A stretch of DNA of 23,082 nucleotides, from NCBI GenBank assembly GCA_902489335.1, contig CABTZO010000014.1, positions 1 through 23,082 of the forward strand. Direction: 5' to 3'. The translations under genes and the position numbers were made by a program. Positions 1 through 7,637 of this stretch are shown one piece after another. A model generated the notes under the pieces. It was not told the DNA's origin. It did no database searches and saw only the letters and a list, made by a program, of their open reading frames with translations. The DNA is from an uncultured Oscillospiraceae bacterium. GTDB lineage: Bacteria; Bacillota; Clostridia; Oscillospirales; Acutalibacteraceae. How positions within the stretch are numbered: position 1 is the stretch's first letter; each line of letters starts with the position of its first letter.

Positions 1-75
1 AGGACGGATATTACACGAATATGATAAAAAATTTTAATTCAATAATTAGGTGATTACTATGTGGGAACTTAGGTC

Positions 76-104
76 TTGCATTTAATTATGCTTTATGTTA
101 AAAT
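76..104 (+). promoter_or_regulatory. Promoter of the rimP-nusA-infB operon
   Basis: The -35 TTGCAT (76-81) is separated by exactly 17 bp from the -10 TAAAAT (99-104). A TG at 96-97 gives an extended -10 (TGTTAAAAT). This is a good SigA-type promoter. Transcription would start near 111, leaving a leader of about 58 nt that contains the hairpin at 127-147. Seen in sequence; promoter activity is inferred. Confidence 0.75.
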
Positions 105-126
105 TTTTACGTAGTACGAAAGAAAG

Positions 127-155
127 AAGAGCGGTCAAACCGCTCTTTGATTTTT
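127..155 (+). terminator. Terminator-like hairpin in the rimP leader (possible NusA-responsive attenuator)
   Basis: A perfect 8-bp stem, AAGAGCGG (127-134) with CCGCTCTT (140-147), encloses the loop TCAAA. TTTGATTTTT (146-155) follows, and the rimP Shine-Dalgarno starts at 158. The placement, in a short leader between promoter and first gene, fits an attenuator. From the literature as I recall it, the B. subtilis rimP(ylxS)-nusA operon is autoregulated by NusA-stimulated termination in its leader. That the same happens here is inference. Confidence 0.7.
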
Positions 156-168
156 GTAAGGAGTAAAT

Positions 169-618
169 ATGTCCGAAATAAAAAAAAGAGCCTTGACTTA
201 TGCAAACGAAGTTACAAGCGATTTAGGACTTTATGTTTGGGATCTTGAATATGTAAAAGAGGGTAAAAAAAATGTCCTCAGAGTCTACATTGACAAGGAC
301 GGCGGAGTTTCAATAGATGACTGTGTAAATGTCAGCAGAAATCTTGAAAAGATTTTAGACAGTGAAGATTTTATCGAAGACGCCTATACTCTTGAAGTTT
401 CATCTCCGGGTATAAACAGAAAACTTAAAACGAACGAACATTTTGATAAATTTATCGGAGAATCCGTTGAAGTGAAAACACATAAAGAGGTCAACGGCTC
501 AAAGGAAAATATCGGCAAACTGTTGTCGCATGATGATAAAAAGACTGTTATTGAAAACGACGAAGGAAAAACAGAAATTGAAAATACAAATATAATTTTT
601 GTAAAGGTTAATTGTTGA
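169..618 (+). CDS. rimP: Ribosome maturation factor RimP
   Basis: A 149-residue cytoplasmic protein needed for late maturation of the 30S ribosomal subunit. The length matches the usual RimP (about 150). The family hallmark LEVSSPGINRKL lies at residues 75-86, between the N-terminal alpha/beta domain and the C-terminal SH3-like domain. The ATG at 169 is preceded by AAGGAG (158-163) five bases upstream, which fixes the start. It is the first gene of the operon, behind the promoter at 76-104 and the leader hairpin at 127-155. nusA follows after 13 bp. RimP-NusA adjacency is very widely conserved, so the assignment is secure. Confidence 0.96.
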   Translation: MSEIKKRALTYANEVTSDLGLYVWDLEYVKEGKKNVLRVYIDKDGGVSIDDCVNVSRNLEKILDSEDFIEDAYTLEVSSPGINRKLKTNEHFDKFIGESVEVKTHKEVNGSKENIGKLLSHDDKKTVIENDEGKTEIENTNIIFVKVNC

Positions 619-631
619 AAGGACGCAAAAG

Positions 632-1687
632 ATGAACGAAGAATTTTTTGAAGCCGTAAAGCTGATTGAAAAAGAAAAAGAAATTCCCGCAGAATATTTA
701 TTTGAGAAAATAAAAAATGCGATTATCGTTTCCGTAAGACACATGTTTGGCGGAGAAGATGTTGTATTCTGTGATGTTGATCCCGATAAAAAAGAACTTA
801 AGGTATATGCCAAAAAGACGGTAAAAAATGAAGTTGAAAATCCGAATACCGAAATTTCCGTTGAAGACGCAAAAAAATACAAAAAAAGTCCCAAAGACGG
901 AGATACGGTTGAAATAAAGCTTGAAACAAAAGACTTTGGAAGAATTGCCGCTCAAACCGCAAAACATGTTATCAGACAGGGAATTCGCGACGCCGAAAAA
1001 GGTCAGATTATGCAAGAATTCCAAGACAGAAGTCAAAAGATTGTTACCGCAAGAGTTCAAAACATTGACCCTGTCAGCGGAAATGTAAACCTTGAAATCG
1101 GCAAAGCGGAAGCACTTTTACTCAAAAACGAACAGATTCCCGGTGAAACTTTTGCCGAAGGTCAACTTGTTAAAATTTATGTTGTTGATGTAAACGAAAC
1201 AGAAAGAGGACCGAGAATCATTATTTCAAGAAAAAATCCTGATTTTGTTAAATGTCTTTTTGAAAATGAAGTTCCCGAAATTCAAGACGGAACTGTTGAA
1301 ATAAAGGGTGTATCAAGAGAAGCCGGCAGTCGTTCGAAACTTGCGGTTTACAGTGTCGATGAGAACGTAGATCCGGTCGGAGCCTGCATAGGTCCTAAAG
1401 GACAAAGAGTAAACGATATTGTTGAAATATTAAACGGCGAGAAAATTGATATTATTGAATACAGTGATGATATTGAAGATTTTGTATCTGCCGCTCTTGC
1501 GCCGTCCGATGTTGTCGATATCTCAATAGTATCGGAAGAAGAGAGAATCTGTAAGGTTATCGTTCCCGATGATCAACTTTCTCTTGCAATCGGAAATAAG
1601 GGACAAAATGTCCGACTTGCCGCAAGACTCACCGGTTGGAAAATCGATATAAGTTCGGAAAGCGGCGCAACACAAGAAACAGACTGA
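632..1687 (+). CDS. nusA: Transcription termination/antitermination factor NusA
   Basis: A 351-residue RNA polymerase-associated factor that modulates pausing, intrinsic termination and antitermination. An N-terminal RNAP-binding domain (about 1-125) is followed by an S1 domain (about 134-200) and two KH domains. KH1 carries the GPKG loop at 254-257 (CIGPKGQRVNDI). KH2 carries GNKG at 321-324, followed by QNVRLAARLTGWKIDI. It ends just after KH2 with a short tail, as in Firmicutes, and has no C-terminal acidic repeats as in E. coli. AAAGGA lies upstream of the ATG at 632. Its stop (1685-1687) overlaps the ylxR start by one base, so the two are likely translationally coupled. NusA may also control its own operon through the leader hairpin. 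Confidence 0.97.
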   Translation: MNEEFFEAVKLIEKEKEIPAEYLFEKIKNAIIVSVRHMFGGEDVVFCDVDPDKKELKVYAKKTVKNEVENPNTEISVEDAKKYKKSPKDGDTVEIKLETKDFGRIAAQTAKHVIRQGIRDAEKGQIMQEFQDRSQKIVTARVQNIDPVSGNVNLEIGKAEALLLKNEQIPGETFAEGQLVKIYVVDVNETERGPRIIISRKNPDFVKCLFENEVPEIQDGTVEIKGVSREAGSRSKLAVYSVDENVDPVGACIGPKGQRVNDIVEILNGEKIDIIEYSDDIEDFVSAALAPSDVVDISIVSEEERICKVIVPDDQLSLAIGNKGQNVRLAARLTGWKIDISSESGATQETD

Positions 1688-1938
1688 TGACGAACATACC
1701 GAAACGCCGCTGTTTAGGGTGCATGCAGATGAAACCAAAATCGACACTGATAAGAATGGTTAAATCGAAAGACGGAGAGATCATAATAGATAAAAATCAA
1801 AAGGCTGACGGCAGAGGCGCATATCTTTGTAAAGATATAAACTGCTTGAAAACCTGTCAAAAAAAATCCCGTTTGAATATGGCATTTAAGACAAAAGTCG
1901 ACGATAAAATATATGAGAGTTTGGAGAAGGAAATTTGA
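1687..1938 (+). CDS. ylxR: YlxR-family RNA-binding protein (RNase P modulator family)
   Basis: A small basic protein of 83 residues: RRCLGCMQMKPKSTLIRMV near the N terminus and DGRGAYLC further on are the YlxR signatures. The family sits between nusA and ylxQ in most Firmicutes and is thought to bind nucleic acid. The B. subtilis homologue has been described as a modulator of RNase P (RnpM). I chose the ATG at 1687, which overlaps the nusA stop as TGATG. An in-frame ATG at 1636 would overlap nusA by about 50 bases and add residues that the family lacks. The stop overlaps the TTG start of ylxQ. The family is certain; the precise role in this organism is not shown. Confidence 0.92.
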   Translation: MTNIPKRRCLGCMQMKPKSTLIRMVKSKDGEIIIDKNQKADGRGAYLCKDINCLKTCQKKSRLNMAFKTKVDDKIYESLEKEI

Positions 1939-2252
1939 ACCAAAAAATATTAAATTTGCTCGGATTATGTAAAAGATCGGGAAATTTAAGTTTGGGATAT
2001 GACGCTACAATCGAAAGCATTACAAAGAAAAAAGCGAAACTTTGCCTTATTGCGTCGGACGCCTCAGATCGTGTTAAAGACAGGATGAAAAAGAACTGTG
2101 AAAATATGAAAACAGCTGTTTTTGTCACTGATTTTGAGATAAAAGATTTTGAAAGTTCAATCGGCAAATCTGTTGCGGTCTTGAGTGTCAACGAAAAGGG
2201 ATTTGCAGAAAAAATTAAAACTTTGCTCGGGGAGGGCTTAAATGATAATTAA
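1935..2252 (+). CDS. ylxQ: L7Ae/L30e-family RNA-binding protein YlxQ
   Basis: A 105-residue protein with the L7Ae/L30e/S12e/Gadd45 fold. It opens with ILNLLGLCKRSGNLSLGYDA, has a central LCLIASDASDR strand-turn segment, and ends with FAEKIKTLL. L7Ae-type proteins bind kink-turn RNA. The role of YlxQ in Firmicutes is not well defined, although it is usually encoded between ylxR and infB as here. The start is TTG (1935-1937), overlapping the ylxR stop TGA (1936-1938), with GGAG/AAGG at 1923-1930 as the ribosome-binding site. The 3' end overlaps infB by 11 bases. The noncanonical start inside an overlap suggests that its translation depends on ylxR. Confidence 0.9.
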   Translation: MNQKILNLLGLCKRSGNLSLGYDATIESITKKKAKLCLIASDASDRVKDRMKKNCENMKTAVFVTDFEIKDFESSIGKSVAVLSVNEKGFAEKIKTLLGEGLNDN

Positions 2253-4587
2253 ATACAGAGTTCATGAAGTTGCAAAAGATTTTGAAAAAACAAGTAAAGA
2301 GATACTGTCATTTATTGACGGTTTTCGTGAGGGCGAAAAAAAGGCCCAAACGGCTCTTGAGAAAGATGAGCTTGATTTAATTTTTGACAAGCTGACAAAG
2401 AAAAATGCGCTCAAATCTTTAGACGAATATTTTGCTCAGGGCGAAGATAAACCGACAAAGAAAAAAGTCGAATCCAAGAAAAAAGAAGAGAAAAAGGTTG
2501 AGCCTAAAAAAGAAACAACTTCGAAAAAATCTGAAAACTTACATCCATTTAAGAGAAAAGAGGAAAACGAAGAAAAAGTTTTCAAAGCCAAGACAAAGGG
2601 CGAGGTTCATCGTATTGATACGAGATCCGGTTCTGTTGATTTAGATAAATATAATGAAAAATACCAAAATCTTGCCGACAGCTCTACAAACACGAGCAGA
2701 AAAGCGGAAGGAAATGTCAGAAAACAGAAAATAAGAAATAAAAAGAGCTTCAGAAGACAGGGAATGCGTGCCAAAAGACATGAAACCGAAGCGGAAAGAC
2801 TCAAGAGAATTAAGGCGGAAAGAGAAAAGAAAGGCCCGATGCATATCGAAATCCCCGAGACGATATCGGTGTCCGACCTTGCTGCTCTTTTGAAATTACC
2901 CGCAACAGCAGTTATCAAAAAACTGATGTCTTTTGGCGTTATGGCAACAGCCAACGAAAATATAGACTATGAAACCGCTGCGATTGCGGCTTCCGAACTT
3001 GGTGCAATTCCCGAACAGAAAGTTGTTGTTACAATAGAAGAGAAGATTATTGATGACCGCGTTGACGATGAAAAAGACTTGGTAAAGAGAAATGCTGTTG
3101 TCGTTGTTATGGGACATGTTGACCATGGTAAAACTTCACTTTTAGATACAATCAGAAAAACTTCCGTTACTGCGGGAGAAGCAGGCGGAATTACTCAACA
3201 TATCGGCGCTTACAAGGTAAAAACCAAGGCGGGCGGAGAGCTCACTTTCCTTGATACACCGGGACATGCTGCTTTTACTTCCATGCGTGCAAGGGGTGCA
3301 AAGGCGACCGATATTGCAATAATCGTTGTTGCTGCCGATGACGGAATTATGCCTCAGACAGTTGAAGCTATTAACCATGCTAAGGCTGCAGGTGTTGAAA
3401 TTATTGTTGCAATCAACAAAATTGATAAACCTGGAGCAAATCCCGATAAGATTTTACAGCAACTGACCGAATATGAACTTATTCCGGAAGAGTGGGGCGG
3501 AGATACTATCTGCGTTCCTATTTCCGCAAAACAAAATAAAAACATCGATAAACTGCTTGAATCAATCAGCTTGGTTGCAGAGATGAAAGATCTGAAGGCA
3601 AATCCGGACAGACCTGCTTTCGGAACTGTTATTGAAGCTCAACTTGACAAGGGCAAAGGACCCGTTGCTACGCTTTTGGTTCAAAACGGAACCTTACACC
3701 AAGGAGATACTTTGATTGCAGGAACATCTGTCGGCAGAGTAAGAGTTATGCTCAATGATAATCGTGCCAATGTTGATACTGCAGGTCCTTCAACACCCGT
3801 TGAAATTATGGGACTGGATGAAGTTCCCGAACCCGGCGAGTTGTTCAATGTCGTGTCCGATGAAAAACTTGCAAGACAGCTTGCAGATCAGAGAAAAGCC
3901 GAAAGAAAGACAGAAGAAGCTAACGCAAAGAAAAAGGTTACTTTGGATAACCTGTTCTCTTCCATTGAAGAGGGTGAGATGAAAGAACTTAAAGTTATTG
4001 TAAAAGCCGATGTTCAAGGCTCGGTTGAAGCTGTATCTGAAAACCTTATGAAAATCTCCAATGATGAAGTAAAGGTCAATGTAATCCACGGTGGGGTCGG
4101 TGCAATCAACGACACAGATGTTATGCTCGCTTCAACATCTGACGCTATTATTGTCGGATTCAATGTCAGACCTATCGCAGACGCAAAAGACAGAGCGGTT
4201 AGAGAGGGCGTTGACATAAGAACTTACAGAGTAATTTATGAATGTATAGAAGAAATTGAAGCTGCGATGAAGGGAATGCTTGAGCCTACTTATTCAGAAG
4301 TAGTTATCGGTAACCTTGAAGTCAGGGACGTATTCAAAATTACGGGCGTCGGAACTATTGCCGGTTGCTATGTTACTACGGGAAAAATCACATCAAAATC
4401 AAAGGTCAGAGTTGTTCGTGACGGCGTTGTTATTGCCGAAGACGAAATCTCATCTCTCAAACGTTTCAAAGATGATGTTAAAGAAGTTAAGACCGGATTT
4501 GAATGTGGTGTCGGACTCGAAAAATACAACGACATTAAAGTCGGAGACGAATTTGAAGCTTTCATAATGCAGGAAAATAAAGAATAA
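2242..4587 (+). CDS. infB: Translation initiation factor IF-2
   Basis: A 781-residue GTPase that places fMet-tRNA on the 30S subunit and promotes subunit joining. A short N-terminal helical segment (1-50) leads into a long Lys/Glu-rich low-complexity linker (about 65-200), then the IF2_N domain (about 203-255). The G domain carries GHVDHGKT (291-298), GGITQH (315-320), DTPGH (338-342) and NKID (392-395). Beta-barrel domain II, domain III and the C-terminal fMet-tRNA-binding domain IV follow. The ATG at 2242 has a strong GGAGG at 2231-2235 and overlaps the end of ylxQ. rbfA follows after 11 bp. The sequence is full length with all GTPase motifs intact. Confidence 0.98.
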   Translation: MIIKYRVHEVAKDFEKTSKEILSFIDGFREGEKKAQTALEKDELDLIFDKLTKKNALKSLDEYFAQGEDKPTKKKVESKKKEEKKVEPKKETTSKKSENLHPFKRKEENEEKVFKAKTKGEVHRIDTRSGSVDLDKYNEKYQNLADSSTNTSRKAEGNVRKQKIRNKKSFRRQGMRAKRHETEAERLKRIKAEREKKGPMHIEIPETISVSDLAALLKLPATAVIKKLMSFGVMATANENIDYETAAIAASELGAIPEQKVVVTIEEKIIDDRVDDEKDLVKRNAVVVVMGHVDHGKTSLLDTIRKTSVTAGEAGGITQHIGAYKVKTKAGGELTFLDTPGHAAFTSMRARGAKATDIAIIVVAADDGIMPQTVEAINHAKAAGVEIIVAINKIDKPGANPDKILQQLTEYELIPEEWGGDTICVPISAKQNKNIDKLLESISLVAEMKDLKANPDRPAFGTVIEAQLDKGKGPVATLLVQNGTLHQGDTLIAGTSVGRVRVMLNDNRANVDTAGPSTPVEIMGLDEVPEPGELFNVVSDEKLARQLADQRKAERKTEEANAKKKVTLDNLFSSIEEGEMKELKVIVKADVQGSVEAVSENLMKISNDEVKVNVIHGGVGAINDTDVMLASTSDAIIVGFNVRPIADAKDRAVREGVDIRTYRVIYECIEEIEAAMKGMLEPTYSEVVIGNLEVRDVFKITGVGTIAGCYVTTGKITSKSKVRVVRDGVVIAEDEISSLKRFKDDVKEVKTGFECGVGLEKYNDIKVGDEFEAFIMQENKE

Positions 4588-4598
4588 GGCGTGATTAA

Positions 4599-4949
4599 AT
4601 GGGATCATATAAATCGAGCAGACATTCGGAAGATATCAGAAGAGAAATTACGGATATATTAAAGGGAATTAAAGATCCGCGAGTTACGGGGAAACTTTTG
4701 ACTATTGTCAGAGTAGACATAAGTTCCGATCTTTCTTACGGAAAAGTTTATGTTAGCTGTATCGAGGGGATTGACAAGGCAAAACAGGCTTGTACCGGTC
4801 TTGATAATGCTAAGGGCTACATAAAAAGAGAACTTCTCAAAAGACTCAAAATCAGAAAGGCTCCGGATTTAGTTTTCATTCCCGATGATTCTGCCGAATA
4901 TGCAATGGAAATTGAAAATAAAATCAAAGAAGTTCTTGGTGAAAAATGA
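4599..4949 (+). CDS. rbfA: Ribosome-binding factor RbfA
   Basis: A 116-residue single KH-domain protein that binds the 30S subunit near the 5' end of 16S rRNA during maturation and cold adaptation. It shows the RbfA pattern: SSRHSEDIRREITDIL at the N terminus, then DLSYGKVYVS. The C-terminal helix pair includes LKRLKIRKAPDLVFIPDDS. The length is normal for the family. The ATG at 4599 lies 11 bp after infB with AAGG upstream. Its stop overlaps the start of the DHH phosphoesterase gene in an ATGA arrangement. The position after infB and before nrnA and truB is standard in Firmicutes. Confidence 0.96.
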   Translation: MGSYKSSRHSEDIRREITDILKGIKDPRVTGKLLTIVRVDISSDLSYGKVYVSCIEGIDKAKQACTGLDNAKGYIKRELLKRLKIRKAPDLVFIPDDSAEYAMEIENKIKEVLGEK

Positions 4950-5884
4950 AAACAACCGATATTAAAGAAACCGCAAAACTTCTTGTCGGTCAAGATAATA
5001 TACTCATACTTACACATGTTTCTCCTGACGGAGATACAATCGGAAGTGCGACCGCACTATGCTTGGCACTCAGAAAACTTGGGAAAAAAGCAAGAATTGA
5101 ATGTGCGGATGAAATCCCACAAAAGTTTCTTTTCTTAGACTATAATGACGAAGTATTTGACCCTGAATTTATTGTTGCTGTTGATGTTGCATCAATTGAA
5201 CTTTTGGGAGCTTTAAAAGACAAATACACAATGATTGATCTCTGTATAGATCATCACATAAAAAATAACCATTATGCTAATAGTCTTTGTCTTTATCCAA
5301 AAGCTGCCGCCACCTGCGAAATTATATTTGATATTATAAAAAAACTCGGAAAAGATTTAATCGATGAAAAAATAGCGACAAGTCTTTATATGGGAATTTC
5401 AACAGATACGGGGTGTTTCAGATATTCAAATGTTACACCCGATACACATAAAAAAGCTTATAAACTGATAAAACTCGGAGCGGATCATAACAAAGTAAAT
5501 AAAATATTTTTCAGGACAAAGTCTGCTGCAATGTTAAAACTGTTGGGAGACACCATAGCAAAGGCAGACACATATTTTGATAACAGACTTATCTTTGCTA
5601 AAATCACAAATGAAATGATGGAAAAAGCAAATGCAAGTTATGATAATTGCGGCGAAATAGTTGCGATTGTATCCCAACTTGAGGGATTTGATATTTGTGT
5701 GATAGCAAAAGAAAAAGAAGATTCTTTTAAGTATTCTGTGCGTACCGAAGATGGCTTTGATGCGTCTGAAATAGCCGAAAAAATGGGCGGTGGCGGCCAT
5801 AAGAATGCCGCCGCTTTTGAAAGCAAACTCCCGGTAGAAGATATTGAAAATAAAATTTTAAAGATTTGCGAGACACTCATATAG
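4946..5884 (+). CDS. nrnA: DHH/DHHA1 phosphoesterase, NrnA-type (oligoribonuclease / pAp phosphatase)
   Basis: A 312-residue protein with an N-terminal DHH domain and a C-terminal DHHA1 domain. Metal-binding motifs are HVSPDGDTIGS (24-34), Asp80, DHH (102-104) and Asp154 in GISTDTG. The DHHA1 substrate-binding loop is GGGGHKNAAA (281-290). Members at this locus in Firmicutes degrade short oligoribonucleotides and dephosphorylate 3'-phosphoadenosine 5'-phosphate, completing RNA turnover. Some relatives act on cyclic-di-AMP breakdown products (pApA). The ATG at 4946 overlaps the rbfA stop by four bases, and the TruB-RibF ORF begins 4 bp after the stop. The domain assignment is firm; NrnA rather than another DHH subgroup is inferred from size and context. 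Confidence 0.9.
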   Translation: MKTTDIKETAKLLVGQDNILILTHVSPDGDTIGSATALCLALRKLGKKARIECADEIPQKFLFLDYNDEVFDPEFIVAVDVASIELLGALKDKYTMIDLCIDHHIKNNHYANSLCLYPKAAATCEIIFDIIKKLGKDLIDEKIATSLYMGISTDTGCFRYSNVTPDTHKKAYKLIKLGADHNKVNKIFFRTKSAAMLKLLGDTIAKADTYFDNRLIFAKITNEMMEKANASYDNCGEIVAIVSQLEGFDICVIAKEKEDSFKYSVRTEDGFDASEIAEKMGGGGHKNAAAFESKLPVEDIENKILKICETLI

Positions 5885-5888
5885 AATA

Positions 5889-7607
5889 ATGCTTGACGGA
5901 TTTATTGTTTTAGATAAGGATCAGGGGATATCTTCTTTCGGTCTTTTGAAAAAATTAAAAAAACAACTTTACGGACAAAAAATAGGTCATACCGGGACTT
6001 TGGACCCTATGGCTACGGGAGTTTTATGCGTTGCTGTCGGAAAGGCAACGGGATTTATTAACTTTTTGCCAAACGAAAAGAAGCATTATATTGCCGAGTT
6101 CAGGCTGGGCATAAAGACCGACACTCAGGATATTACGGGCAAAATCATTGAAGAAAAAGATGTAAATAACATTGACTTTACAGAACTTCAAAAAGAAGCT
6201 GAAACCTTTATGGGAGAAATACTTCAGACTCCACCGATGTATTCTGCCGTATCAGTCGGAGGTAAAAAATTATATAAGCTTGCCAGAGAGGGAAAAGAGA
6301 TAGAACGCAAGAAGCGTAAGATAAAAATATTCTCATTTAATCTTGAAAAAATAGATGAAATCAATTATAAGGCAGATATAGTTTGTTCTCCCGGAACATA
6401 TATCAGAACACTGATAAACGATTTGGGAGAAAAATTAGGAACTTATGCAACAATAACGTCACTAAGAAGAACTTTCAGTGACGGATTTTCTATTGAAGAT
6501 GCTACAAAAATTGATGATATTGATAACATAAATAATTTCACAATACCGATTGATGAAAAATTAGATATTGAAAATAAGATAAAACTTGACAAAGAGTTTG
6601 CAAAAAAGTTTGTAAACGGAAACACTTTTAAAATACAGAAAAATGACGGTTATTATCTTGTGTATTCAAAAGATTTTTTAGGAGTGGGCGAAATAAATAA
6701 CAACAAATTAAGAGCTGTAAAAGTTTATGAAGAGACCAAGAAAAATGTGTTGGCACTCGGTAATTTTGACGGTGTGCATGAAGGTCACAAAGATGTTTTG
6801 AATACGGCAATCAATCTTTCAAAAAAAATAAATGCAAATCCGTTTGCGGCATATTTCAAAGAACATCCCGCTCAAGTCTTAAAAACAAAAAATTTCAGTG
6901 TTTTGATGACTGAAAAACAGAAGTCAGAGTTTATTAAAAATATGGGATTGAACATTAAAAGACTTGATTTTAATATTGTAAAAGATTTTTCTCCCGAAGA
7001 ATTCTTCGAAGAGATTTTAATTCATAAATTCAATGCTGCGGGTATAGTTTGCGGTGAAAATTATACTTTCGGCAAAGCAAAGTCCGGAGATACAAAATTG
7101 CTTAGGAAACTTTGCGAAGAAAAGGGCATAAGTGTTGAAATAATAAGTCTTGATGAGTTTGAACACAGGCCTATAAGTTCCACACGAATTAAAGAAGATT
7201 TAAGTTTGGGAGACATTGAGTCTGCCAATAAAATGCTCGGAAGACCATTTTCTTTTATTTCAAAAGTTGTAAAGGGCAGCGGAATAGGAAATAAAACCCT
7301 GGGATATCCCACAATAAATCAATATTTTTCAAAATATATCTTTATTCCGAAAAACGGGGTATATGAAAGTTATGTTGTGATAGACGGCAAAAAATATTCA
7401 TCAGTTACAAACATAGGTTGTCATCCTACTGTCGGAAAAGGTAAAAAGAGAGCGGAGACTCATATTTTGAATTTTGAGGGAAACTTGTATAATCAAGAAG
7501 TTGAAGTGTTTTTACTTAAATTTTTAAGAGATGAAATCCAATTTAAAGACATTTCAGAACTTCAAGAACAGATAAAAAGGGATATTGAGAGTCTAAGTTC
7601 AAAATGA
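5889..7607 (+). CDS. truB-ribF: TruB-RibF fusion: tRNA pseudouridine-55 synthase joined to FAD synthetase/riboflavin kinase
   Basis: One uninterrupted 572-residue ORF carries two normally separate enzymes. Residues 1 to about 280 are TruB: catalytic motif HTGTLDPMATG (34-44, Asp39), PPMYSAVSVGGKKLYKLA (115-132), GTYIRTLINDLG (169-180), and a C-terminal segment ending near LRAVKVY (274-280). Residues about 285-572 are a complete RibF. Its adenylyltransferase half has GNFDGVHEGH (291-300), GENYTFGKAKSGD (389-401) and ISSTRIKE (429-436). Its kinase half has GNKTLGYPTIN (467-477), then TNIGCHPTVG and a C-terminal helix. The domains are joined by only a few residues, with no obvious linker. The likely roles are U55 modification of tRNA and riboflavin to FMN to FAD conversion. 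truB and ribF are neighbours in most Firmicutes, so a fusion by loss of the stop codon is plausible. A GTG at codon 287 is the only nearby in-frame restart and has no convincing Shine-Dalgarno. Confidence 0.92.
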   Translation: MLDGFIVLDKDQGISSFGLLKKLKKQLYGQKIGHTGTLDPMATGVLCVAVGKATGFINFLPNEKKHYIAEFRLGIKTDTQDITGKIIEEKDVNNIDFTELQKEAETFMGEILQTPPMYSAVSVGGKKLYKLAREGKEIERKKRKIKIFSFNLEKIDEINYKADIVCSPGTYIRTLINDLGEKLGTYATITSLRRTFSDGFSIEDATKIDDIDNINNFTIPIDEKLDIENKIKLDKEFAKKFVNGNTFKIQKNDGYYLVYSKDFLGVGEINNNKLRAVKVYEETKKNVLALGNFDGVHEGHKDVLNTAINLSKKINANPFAAYFKEHPAQVLKTKNFSVLMTEKQKSEFIKNMGLNIKRLDFNIVKDFSPEEFFEEILIHKFNAAGIVCGENYTFGKAKSGDTKLLRKLCEEKGISVEIISLDEFEHRPISSTRIKEDLSLGDIESANKMLGRPFSFISKVVKGSGIGNKTLGYPTINQYFSKYIFIPKNGVYESYVVIDGKKYSSVTNIGCHPTVGKGKKRAETHILNFEGNLYNQEVEVFLLKFLRDEIQFKDISELQEQIKRDIESLSSK

Positions 7608-7613
7608 TAAAAT
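7585..7613 (+). promoter_or_regulatory. Promoter of the secreted anchored protein gene
   Basis: TTGAGA (7585-7590), a 17-bp spacer and TAAAAT (7608-7613), with TG at 7605-7606 giving the extended -10 TGATAAAAT. The -35 and spacer lie inside the end of truB-ribF, and the TG belongs to its stop codon region. Transcription would start near 7620, a few bases before the GGGGGAG ribosome-binding site. This suggests the next gene is transcribed independently of the translation operon. Seen in sequence; activity is inferred. Confidence 0.6.
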
Positions 7614-7637
7614 AGACTTAATTTTGGGGGAGATAAT

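Noticed and set aside
1..53. Possible 3' tail of an upstream + strand gene (a frame ends in TGA at 51-53, another in TAA at 35-37).
   Set aside because: At most 16 codons with no recognisable motif, and two frames are equally possible. It does not look like the PolC C terminus often found before rimP.
499..894. 131-codon - strand frame across the rimP/nusA junction.
   Set aside because: Composition is Phe/Ser-rich, typical of the antisense of AT-rich lysine codons, and both sense genes are certain.
1636..1689. Longer ylxR starting at the ATG at 1636.
   Set aside because: It would overlap the conserved NusA C terminus by about 50 bases and add residues before the YlxR signature. The TGATG junction at 1685-1689 is the better start.
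2440..2850. Lys-rich repetitive stretch as a possible recombination or repeat locus.
   Set aside because: It is the normal low-complexity linker of IF-2, not a DNA repeat array.
6747..6749. Independent RibF start at GTG within truB-ribF.
   Set aside because: No convincing Shine-Dalgarno lies at the right distance, and it would remove the residues usually found before the GNFDGVH motif. Kept only as a test in the fusion finding.
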